From NCBI GenBank assembly GCA_002389785.1, contig DGQS01000004.1, positions 1 through 17,176 of the forward strand: 17,176 nucleotides of DNA. The letters are read 5' to 3'. Positions 7,873-15,700 of this stretch are shown here, piece by piece. Made by a program: the position numbers and the translations under genes. The notes beneath the pieces are model-generated. The model was not told where the DNA came from. It was given only the letters and a program-made list of their open reading frames with translations, and ran no database searches. Origin of the DNA: Bacteroidetes bacterium UBA4408 (GTDB lineage Bacteria; Bacteroidota; Bacteroidia; UBA4408). The first letter of the stretch is position 1. Every line of letters starts with the position of its first letter.

Positions 7873-8962
7873 ATGATAACAAGCGACCAATTAAGAGACG
7901 TGAGCTCCCGAAGAGAGGAACTGAGGAGGCATCTTTGACGTGGATAAAAAACGTAAAGACATTGCCGAAATTGAAGAGAAAACACTAGCCCCTAATTTTT
8001 GGGACGATCCTAAAAAAGCCGAGGAGACTTTAAAAAGTATTCAGCAGCTAAAACAGTGGACTTCATCTTTTACTGAATTAGAGCGAAGTAGCGATGACTT
8101 AACAACCATTTATGAATTTTTTAAAGAAGGCGAGGCAACCGAAAGTGAGGTGGATGAGCAATTTGCTGCTACCCTTGTTTTGCTTGAAAATTTGGAATTT
8201 AAAAACATGCTGAGTCGTAAGGAAGATAGCTTAAGTGCGATTCTTACTATTAACTCGGGTGCGGGCGGAACCGAAAGTCAGGATTGGGCCGAAATGCTTA
8301 TGCGCATGTACATTATGTGGGCGCAGAAACACAATTGCAAAGTTACTGAAGAGGATTTGCAACCCGGAGATGGAGCAGGAATTAAATCGGTTACCTTGCA
8401 AATTGAAGGAGATTTTGCCTACGGTTATTTAAAAGGAGAAAGCGGTGTACATCGATTGGTACGCATTTCCCCTTTTGATGCAAATGCCAAGCGGCACACA
8501 TCCTTTGCAAGCGTGTATGCATATCCCTTAATTGACGATACAATTGAAATTGATATTAATCCTGCCGACATTGAATGGGATACTTTTAGAAGCGGTGGGG
8601 CAGGAGGGCAAAATGTAAACAAGGTAGAAACCGCAGTTCGTTTGCACCATAAGCCCAGTGGTATTATTATTAAAAACCAGGAATCGCGTTCGCAATTGCA
8701 AAACAAAGAAAAAGCCATGCAATTATTAAAGTCGCAATTGTATGAAATTGAAATGCGTAAACGCCGCGAAAGTACTGCGATTATTGAGAGTGGTAAGAAG
8801 AAAATAGAATGGGGTTCACAAATTCGCAATTATGTATTTCATCCCTATAAATTGGTAAAAGATTTACGTACCGATAAAGAGACAAGCAATGTGCAAGCGG
8901 TAATGGATGGTGAATTGGATGAGTTTATAAAAGCCTACTTAATGGAATATGGTGCCGGTTAA
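7873..8962 (+). CDS. prfB: Peptide chain release factor 2 (RF2), expressed by programmed +1 frameshift
   Basis: RF2 recognises UGA and UAA stop codons and triggers peptide release on the ribosome. ATG at 7873 opens a 21-codon frame ([21 protein letters not shown]) that ends at in-frame TGA 7936-7938. Shifting by +1 after the CTT codon (7933-7935) joins it to the main frame beginning GAC 7937, giving a 362-residue protein, the usual RF2 length. Both signature motifs are present: the stop-codon recognition tripeptide SPF at residues 199-201 (within [17 protein letters not shown]) and the catalytic GGQ at 244-246 ([20 protein letters not shown]), where the glutamine is normally methylated by PrmC. 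A shorter start at GTG 7940 would remove the N-terminal helix and the autoregulatory site, so I reject it. The 3' end abuts the siaC-like gene on the opposite strand with no bases between the two stops. Confidence 0.97.
7924..7939 (+). promoter_or_regulatory. prfB programmed +1 frameshift site
   Basis: The site reads AGG AGG CAT CTT TGA C. It has the Shine-Dalgarno-like AGGAGG at 7924-7929, three bases of spacer, the slippery CTT, and TGA followed by C (a weak termination context). This matches the E. coli prfB arrangement (AGGGGG, three bases, CTT TGA C). When RF2 is scarce, termination at TGA is slow and the ribosome slips +1 to GAC, making more RF2. The AGGAGG is the strongest anti-Shine-Dalgarno match I noticed by eye near the prfB start, and none of the gene starts in the window has one like it. 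Confidence 0.96.
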
Positions 8963-9337
8963 TTAATAGGGAATAAACTTAAAAGGAAGTTTAAAGTACT
9001 CGCCAAATTCTTGTCCCTTTTCGAGCATGTCTTCATCATCCGATTTATAATACCAAACAACGTTTACCGAAGTTAAATCTTTTGTGAGTTGTTGTATTTT
9101 TAAAATAATTTCTATCAGTCGCTTTTGCGAAGATGAATTGATGTAGTCAAATTTCAGTTCAATTTTAGTACTGCTGTTAGGTGCCTGAAAATAATCAGAA
9201 AACCATTTTAAAATGGGGTCATAAAAAACTACCGAATTTTGTACAAAGGAGCGTCCGGTAAGCTTAAAAATATTTTTCTTGGCATCCAGAATAACTTCGG
9301 GAGTTTCTTCGCTGGCAGCTATTTGTAATGGGTTCAT
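8963..9337 (-). CDS. SiaC-family regulatory phosphoprotein (DUF1987), paralogue 1
   Basis: This 124-residue protein belongs to the DUF1987/SiaC family, which has an anti-sigma-antagonist-like fold. In Pseudomonas aeruginosa, SiaC is phosphorylated by the kinase SiaB and dephosphorylated by SiaA, and its unphosphorylated form activates the diguanylate cyclase SiaD. Family features seen here are FYDPILKWFSDYF at residues 38-50, the phospho-site loop FDYINSSSQK at 63-72, VVWYYKSDDEDM at 93-104, and GQEFGEYFKLPFKFIPY at 108-124. The residue aligned with the SiaC phospho-threonine (T68, as I recall) is Ser68 here; Ser can still be phosphorylated. It is the last gene of the group, 12 bases after the siaB-like gene that probably encodes its kinase. 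The stop TAA abuts the prfB stop on the other strand. The family call is firm; the target partner is unknown. Confidence 0.9.
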   Translation of the reverse strand: MNPLQIAASEETPEVILDAKKNIFKLTGRSFVQNSVVFYDPILKWFSDYFQAPNSSTKIELKFDYINSSSQKRLIEIILKIQQLTKDLTSVNVVWYYKSDDEDMLEKGQEFGEYFKLPFKFIPY

Positions 9338-9349
9338 GTGCTAATATGC

Positions 9350-9886
9350 TTAATTGTTAGTTAAATCAATTTCGAGGGTAAATAAAAACGAATCATCAGC
9401 AACAGGCCTAAATTTATACACGAGTTTATTGTTCGATTTTATGGCAAGTTCGAGCAAACCAATTCCAACTGAATCAAATTGACTGTTGCGTTCTTCAAAG
9501 AGTTTTTTCTTGCACCAGGCTTTTAATTCAACTTCGCTTTTAGTAACAATGGTATCCAGTTTCAACTTAAGGCTGTTCATTGAGGCGGTGTCTACAATAT
9601 TGCCGGTTGAAATTTGCAATCCATCAGGAATTTCGCGCACTAAAAAATAGGCATTATTAAAACCCGTTTCATCGGGTGTTGCGTATTTGTGAATGTTTTG
9701 AAGTGTTTCAATAAATACCGAAAATATTTTTCGCTTAAAAGCTTGGGATTGAAAACGCGGATAAATTTTAGTCTCGGCCAGGTTTAAAAAAATAATAATG
9801 AGCTCTTGGGTAATTGCGCCCCGATAGCCCAATACAATCTCCTTCCATTTTAAATAATCAGTTAAGGTAAATTTTGATGCGTCCAA
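9350..9886 (-). CDS. SiaB-family protein kinase (DUF6272)
   Basis: This 178-residue protein resembles SiaB, a GHKL-fold kinase that phosphorylates SiaC on Ser/Thr, similar in principle to anti-sigma-factor kinases such as SpoIIAB and RsbW. The ATP-site remnants are visible: an N-box-like helix VFIETLQNIHKYA at residues 57-69 (Glu60, Asn64 and Lys67 in the expected places), a short loop TGNIVDT at 94-100, and a glycine-rich VGIGLLELAIK at 140-150. The length is normal for the family. There is no membrane segment or signal peptide, so it is cytoplasmic. It lies 13 bases after the hybrid kinase gene and 12 before a siaC-like gene; this adjacency to the presumed substrate supports the call. No PP2C phosphatase gene (SiaA-like) is found in the window, so what reverses its action is unknown. 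Confidence 0.85.
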   Translation of the reverse strand: MDASKFTLTDYLKWKEIVLGYRGAITQELIIIFLNLAETKIYPRFQSQAFKRKIFSVFIETLQNIHKYATPDETGFNNAYFLVREIPDGLQISTGNIVDTASMNSLKLKLDTIVTKSEVELKAWCKKKLFEERNSQFDSVGIGLLELAIKSNNKLVYKFRPVADDSFLFTLEIDLTNN

Positions 9887-9899
9887 CTTTAGTTACGAT

Positions 9900-12281
9900 T
9901 TAAGGATTCTGTTTTTCGGCTAGTTGATTCAACAAATATACTTCTTCTTTTACCTGTATTAAACTCAATTCACACATTTCAACTATGCGTTTTACTTGTT
10001 CAGCAAATTTATCCAGGTTTATTTTTTGTTTGCAGTCGTACTCAATTTTCTCCAGCATCTTTTCAGCTTCGTTTAATCCGACATAGGGAACTGAAGAGCG
10101 CATTTTATGGGCGATTGCACTTAAAGAATTGTAATCCATCATATACAAACTATGCTGCAATATTTGCAGGTTTTCGGGAGTTTGTTTCAGATAAATTTCC
10201 AGCATTTTTTTTACAAAGTCCATGTTGCCATCTGCCAAATTATGCAAAAATGAAAGGTTAATTATTTTAGGAGTACCGCTGGTTTCCTTTTTTTCGGGTT
10301 CGCTGTTGTCGCTAATAATTTTATGCAAACTAGCCGCAGTAAATGGTTTTGTAAGAAATCCATTCATACCGGCCTCAAAACATTTATTTTCCTCGTCTTT
10401 AAACGTGTGAGCAGTAAGCGCAATAATGGGGGTATGTATTTTTAAATCTTGTCGAATAATGCGAGTGGCTTGCAAACCATCCATTTCGGGCATTTGAATA
10501 TCCATTAAAATTAAATCGAAGCGTTGTTGCTTTACTTTTTCAATGGCCTCATATCCGTTTTCGGCAATTTCAACTTTGCAATTGGAATCTTCAAGTAATT
10601 TAACCACCAGTTTTTGATTCAATAAATTATCTTCGGCCAACAAAACTGTTTTGCCATCCAAACGTTCCGTAAATACTTGAGTTTGCTTAATGTTTTTAAG
10701 TTCACTACTATGTGTTTTCTGATAAGGAATCGTAAAGGTAAATGTGGTACCAACCTTAATATGACTTTTCAAACTGATGCTACCATTTTGCAACTCGAGC
10801 AATTTTTTTACAATGGCAAGCCCTAGTCCGGTACCCCCATATTTACGAGTAGTTTCAGGACTAGCTTGAGTAAAACTTTCGAATATGGTTTCCAATTTAT
10901 CTTTGGGTATACCTATACCGGTATCCGAAACAATAAATTCAAAAACGTGATATTTAGGTGTTTCGTTTTTAATATTCACCGAAATGGTAATGCCTCCTTT
11001 GGAAGTAAATTTAATTGCATTGCTGATAAGGTTACTCAGCACTTGATGCAGCCGCACCTGATCGCCAATAACGTGCAAGTTGCGTTTAAAATTTAACGAG
11101 GTGGTAAGCACCAGATTTTTTTCCTGAATTTTTGGAACAAACTGATTTAGGATACTGCTAATCGTAGTATCCATGTCGAATTGAGAATGCTCAATGCTCA
11201 TCTTACCGGCATCGATTTTCGAAAAATCGAGTATATCGTTGATAATTACCAATAAGTTTTCGCCCGATGTTTTTATTGCTGAAAGATAATCGCTTTGTTC
11301 ACTGTTTAGATTTGATTTTTCGAGCAGTGAAGTAAATCCAATGATGGCATTCATTGGAGTGCGTATTTCATGGCTCATGTTGGCCAAAAATTCTTGCTTG
11401 ATGCGTACCGATTCTTCTGCTATTTTTTTTGCTTTGTCTAGCTCCAGCAAAGTTTTGTGTAAGCGGTTAATGTTGAGCTCCGAAATTCGATTGGCAGATT
11501 CGAGTTGTTTTTCTATCAAAAATATATCGGTAATATCCTGAGAACTCGCAATTACGTAAGGCTCAGTAGAACCTTCCTGATGCACCACATTGCGATAAAC
11601 CAGGTAACGTCGTTCATTATCTTTACTAATAAACTGCATGATGCCGGTTGATTTTTGCTTTTCTTTCAGTTCCTGCAAATAATCAACAAACATGTCTTTT
11701 TTTTCCTCCACCAAAAACTCACGCAAATTTCTACCAATTAAATCGCTTGCTTTAAACCCCAGTATTTTGGCTGCCGCACGATTTATCGAAAGTATTTCAC
11801 CGTTCATACGATGGGTGCAAATAAATCCCTGTGTATTTTCAAACAAAACCTTGTAACGGTTTTCATTTAATTTGGCAATTTCTTTTGCACTTAACTCACT
11901 TTTCGTTGCAGAAGCAATGAGTTCATTGATTGATTTTGAAAATCCGGGTAATTTAATTTTTTGCGGAGAACAAATGAGTAGGGGAGCAGTATAACCCAAC
12001 TTCTCGGTTGATAGTTTGCTTTTTGATGAGCTTACAACTAACAAAGGAAATTGTTTTTTTTTACTTACAAGAAGTTTAATAAAATCTGTTACTTTTTCGT
12101 TGCTATTGCCGGTATAAAAAAGCAAGCAATCATACTTTCTTCTTTTTAACAATTCAACCGCATCGGTAGCGTCAGCGGCCATTTGAGCAACATGAATAAA
12201 ACCGCTTGCTTCAAATGATTTTAACATTGAAGCTCTATCTGACTTATTGAAATTAATTATCAATAATTTAGGATAGTTCAT
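9900..12281 (-). CDS. Hybrid sensor histidine kinase with pseudo-receiver, PAS, HisKA, HATPase, receiver and Hpt domains
   Basis: The 793-residue protein has no membrane segment and is probably cytoplasmic. Domains in order: residues 1-110, a receiver-like domain lacking phosphorylation residues (Tyr56 where Asp is expected, Asn10 and Asn12 in place of the acidic pair); 143-253, a PAS domain with SSQDITDI at its end; 255-295, a coiled coil; 298-365, HisKA with the phospho-acceptor His304 in NMSHEIRTPMNAIIGF; 405-520, HATPase with N-box NLISNAIKF, G1 DTGIGIP at 453-459 and G2 GGTGLGLAIVK at 482-492; 545-655, a complete receiver (Asp594 in LMDIQMPEMDG, Lys645 in TKP); 675-770, an Hpt domain with His725 in AIAHKMRSS. 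A four-step relay His304-Asp594-His725 to an external receiver is therefore possible. It lies between two siaC-like genes (3-base gap upstream) and before siaB. No acceptor regulator is adjacent; the LytTR regulator about 4 kb upstream is one candidate. The PAS ligand is unknown. Confidence 0.95.
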   Translation of the reverse strand: MNYPKLLIINFNKSDRASMLKSFEASGFIHVAQMAADATDAVELLKRRKYDCLLFYTGNSNEKVTDFIKLLVSKKKQFPLLVVSSSKSKLSTEKLGYTAPLLICSPQKIKLPGFSKSINELIASATKSELSAKEIAKLNENRYKVLFENTQGFICTHRMNGEILSINRAAAKILGFKASDLIGRNLREFLVEEKKDMFVDYLQELKEKQKSTGIMQFISKDNERRYLVYRNVVHQEGSTEPYVIASSQDITDIFLIEKQLESANRISELNINRLHKTLLELDKAKKIAEESVRIKQEFLANMSHEIRTPMNAIIGFTSLLEKSNLNSEQSDYLSAIKTSGENLLVIINDILDFSKIDAGKMSIEHSQFDMDTTISSILNQFVPKIQEKNLVLTTSLNFKRNLHVIGDQVRLHQVLSNLISNAIKFTSKGGITISVNIKNETPKYHVFEFIVSDTGIGIPKDKLETIFESFTQASPETTRKYGGTGLGLAIVKKLLELQNGSISLKSHIKVGTTFTFTIPYQKTHSSELKNIKQTQVFTERLDGKTVLLAEDNLLNQKLVVKLLEDSNCKVEIAENGYEAIEKVKQQRFDLILMDIQMPEMDGLQATRIIRQDLKIHTPIIALTAHTFKDEENKCFEAGMNGFLTKPFTAASLHKIISDNSEPEKKETSGTPKIINLSFLHNLADGNMDFVKKMLEIYLKQTPENLQILQHSLYMMDYNSLSAIAHKMRSSVPYVGLNEAEKMLEKIEYDCKQKINLDKFAEQVKRIVEMCELSLIQVKEEVYLLNQLAEKQNP

Positions 12282-12284
12282 GAT

Positions 12285-12659
12285 TTAAAATTCAATAAAT
12301 TCAAAAGGCAAGCTTAAAAAATGACTCAATTCCTGACCAATTAATTTCATGTCTTCATCTTCCACATTGTAGTACCACGCTATGGTAACCTTAGCTCCGC
12401 TTTTGCTTAATTCATCTAAAATTTTAAAAATCTCTGTGAGGTATTTGTGTGAAGAGGTATTAAAATAATCAAGTTTACATTCGAGTCGTGTTTCCTTGGC
12501 GGGATGTTTCACATATTTCAAAAGCCATTCAACCAAAGGTGTATAAAAGTCGGAAGAATTATGAGGAATAGAAATCCCTGAAATTTCCAGCTTTCCGTTA
12601 GTTTTATCAAAACACACACTTGGAAATTCGTCGGTTGATTCAATTATTAAGTTCTCCAT
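12285..12659 (-). CDS. SiaC-family regulatory phosphoprotein (DUF1987), paralogue 2
   Basis: This is a second 124-residue DUF1987/SiaC protein, the same length as the one encoded at 8963-9337 and alignable without gaps. Shared blocks are FYTPLVEWLLKYV at residues 38-50, LDYFNTSSHK at 63-72, AWYYNVEDEDM at 94-104 and GQELSHFLSLPFEFIEF at 108-124. It keeps Thr68 at the position expected for the SiaC phospho-site, so it looks more like the canonical protein than its paralogue. It is the first gene of the SiaC / hybrid kinase / SiaB / SiaC group, separated by only 3 bases from the kinase gene, which argues for translational coupling. Just before its ATG is a 13-base palindrome. It is the likely substrate of the SiaB-like kinase; the protein it controls is not encoded nearby. 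Confidence 0.9.
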   Translation of the reverse strand: MENLIIESTDEFPSVCFDKTNGKLEISGISIPHNSSDFYTPLVEWLLKYVKHPAKETRLECKLDYFNTSSHKYLTEIFKILDELSKSGAKVTIAWYYNVEDEDMKLIGQELSHFLSLPFEFIEF

Positions 12660-12664
12660 AGCTT

Positions 12665-12677
12665 TACTAAATTAGTA
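12665..12677. repeat. Palindrome next to the start of the first siaC-like gene
   Basis: TACTAA, a central A, and TTAGTA form a perfect 6-bp-arm palindrome, ending 5 bases before the ATG at 12659 of the SiaC-family gene on the - strand. It lies in the 79-base gap separating this group from the upstream OmpA gene, where a promoter for the group would be expected. It could be an operator or a weak hairpin covering the start. The composition is AT-rich, so chance is possible. Confidence 0.25.
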
Positions 12678-12738
12678 GTGATTTGAGCAATGCTTTTGTA
12701 AATTTAACGAATAAAAAGCTAGAAATAAGTACCGGCTT

Positions 12739-15700
12739 TTATTTTTTAACCCGGCCAACTACTTTAAATTCATCTCTTCGATTTAATTGATGCTGCCTCT
12801 CGTTACATTTAACCCTATCGCCGCAGTTATTAACCAAATTGGTTTCACCCAATGAAACTACAGCAATAATTCGCTCCCTTGCAATGTTGTGTGCTGCCAA
12901 AAAGTTGATAGCAGAAATGGCCCGTTTAGCGGATAATTTAAAATTATAGGTTTGTGAACCACGTGAATCGGTATTGGCACTAACTTTAATTGCCAACAAA
13001 GTATCAATACCCAGTTTGGTAATATTTCTCAACAAAGCTTCTTTCGCATCAGGTCGGATGGTGAATTTATCAAAGTCGAAATAAATATTTTCCAGTTCAA
13101 TTGAAGGTAAAGAATCCGTATTAAATTGGTTTTCGGAAGTGGAATTAAACTCCGGAATTTTTGCAGTAATTTGTTTTTGAGCGCGAGCTTCAACTATTTT
13201 TTTGTAAGCGGCTGTATCGATTACCTCAATAGATTTTTGCAGTGTGCTTTTTTCAAATTTGCCGGTTACCGCATTTTGAAATACTGCATCCAACACAATT
13301 GGAAAGCTACCGGTATCTTTAAAACTATAATTGGTTTTAGCTCCGGATAAAACGCGGGTTGAATCGCCAAAGTTCCAGGTAGATTTTACAGGCTCTTCTG
13401 CAAGTTTATTAGGAGAAACAGACTTAAATTCGGTAAGTAAATTTAGTGTGGTTGTATCGGGGGCAATTATTTCCAATTCGGGTTTTTGGGGTTGCATATT
13501 TTTTGATGCCTCAGCCAGTTTTTCAAAACGTTCGAGCAACACATTTTTAAAGGCCTGTGTATCTATAACCGTAATATTTTTAGTAATTGAAGTTTCGTAA
13601 ATTCCTTTTGATTTATTGTTTTGATAGGTAATATCTAATTTCACAGGTATGCTTCCAAGGGTATCGAATGCATGCGAAATGCGTGTTGTTTTTACTTTTT
13701 GAACAGAATCACCAATGGTCCATTTATATTCTAAAATTTTTGAATCAGCAATTTTTACCGGTTGAGAATTAAATATATTTTTCAGGTTTAAGGTAGTTGT
13801 ATCAGGAGCTATAAAATCAACTGTAGATTTTTCCAATACAGAAGTTTCAAACGATTTTCTGGAAAGGGAATCTTTTCGAGCTTGTATTTTCACATAATCA
13901 TCAGGACTCACCACTACTACATTTTTTTTAATACTTTGCTCATAAATACCTTTGGTTGAATCGTTTTGATACACCACATTTAATTTTACTTCATATATTT
14001 TTACACTGTCGAACACATGTTTAATTTGAGTGGTTTTAATTCGCTTTAAAGTATCTCCAAAATTCCAGTTGTACGACAGTATCTTTGAATTAGGGATAAA
14101 TACAGGAGAGGCATCAAACAAATTTTCCAAGGTTAAAGTAGAAGTATCAGGAGCCAAAAATTCGAGATGGGTTAATCCAAGCATGTCTGAATTAAATCCT
14201 TTTCGTTTATTGGCGCGAACCACCGATTTTAAATAATAATTCATGTAATCTTCTTTGTTCAAAACAGTAATATTTTTTGTAACGCATTTTTGAACTATTT
14301 TATCGGTTGAATCATTGCGGGCAACCATGCTTAATTTTACCTCATAGTTTCCGGGTGTTGCATAATTATGACTTGCTGTCGAACTATCGATAATTGCTGT
14401 TGAGTCGCCAAAACTCCAATTGTACTTTAATACTTTCGAATCTTCAATATTATTAGGAGTTCCAAATACTTGTATTAATGAATCAATTGAAACCGTATCA
14501 GGACTAGTAAAATATGGCGTATTGAAGTTTAGCAATTTGATGATGGTATCTTTTTCGTAAACGAGGGTAGAAGCTATAGGATCGAGTACATATAATTTTA
14601 CGCGATGTTCGCCCGGTTCTGTAAAATTTAGTTCAACATTTTCACCGCTTGCTTGTTTGCCATTATCAAATTCCCATCGATAATCCAAATTGGCCATTTT
14701 AGGAGCAGCCATAGATGCAGCACTCATACTTATTGGAAAAGCAGGTAATGCATTTAAATATTGGCAATCATCAAAACGAGGCGAATTATAATCGATCAGG
14801 CGATAAATATCATAATCGCCAAAACCTTTTTGCCGGGAGGAAGAAAAATAAGCCTGCTTTTTATTCTTGTCGTACTTGAAATAAATATCATCGCCTGAAG
14901 AATTAACCGGCATACCCAAATTTAGTGGGGGCGACCATTGTCCATCTTTAAATTCAGATTTAAACACATCAAACCCGCCCATTGAATTATGTCCTTTTGA
15001 AGAAAAATAGAGCGTATGGTTATCAAATCCAATGCTCGGACTGTCTTCATCTTCGGCAGTATTGATGGTTGCACCCAGATTTTGTGCTTTACCCCATTTT
15101 CCATCCGCATTTTTTACACTCAAATAAATATCCATACCACCATAACCTTCACTGGCATTGCTCGAAAAATACAAAGAATCATTTCCGGCTGATAAGCTTC
15201 CATGATTTTGGTATTCGCCCCGGTTAATATTTTTTCCAAATCTTATTGGTTTCGACCATGAATTCCCTATCCATTCGCTATACCACAATGAATTATTTTT
15301 ATAAGTGATTAACAGTTTTTCATCGTACGATAAGGAAACTACCGACTCGTGTGCTCCGGTATTGCGTAGTTTCTTCGTTAAGGTATCACCCAACGAAAAA
15401 CGCTCACCCACATGAAAAACACCATTTTCTCCCTTGCTGATAAACATATCTTCAAAGAAACGGTTCGATTCCTGATCCAATTCACCGCCAACATTACTTT
15501 TGCGTCGGGCAGTAAAATACATCACCGATTCATCACCTTTAACAACAGGAACATATTCAGCTTCATCGGTGTTAACATTGTTTCCAACATTGTCAATATT
15601 TACAATATTATTGAAGGTAGCCAAATAGCCTTTTCCTTGTTGGCATTGTTGTATTTTTTTCTCCAGATCGGCTAATTCAGCTTTGTTTTTCGAAATAAAA

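Noticed and set aside
7806..7988. A 60-codon + strand frame spanning the prfB start
   Set aside because: It overlaps the prfB leader and beginning in another frame, shows no domain and has no start signal.
8425..8829. A 134-codon - strand frame opposite prfB
   Set aside because: It lies wholly inside the conserved GGQ/SPF region of prfB and resembles no protein family.
7940..8962. RF2 as a 340-residue protein starting at GTG 7940
   Set aside because: The upstream 21-codon frame, AGGAGG, CTT and TGA-C form the complete frameshift cassette, and the joined 362-residue protein has the normal RF2 length.
13216..14502. DNA-level tandem repeat or recent duplication
   Set aside because: The four modules are similar only as protein; the bases have diverged, so this is an old domain duplication.
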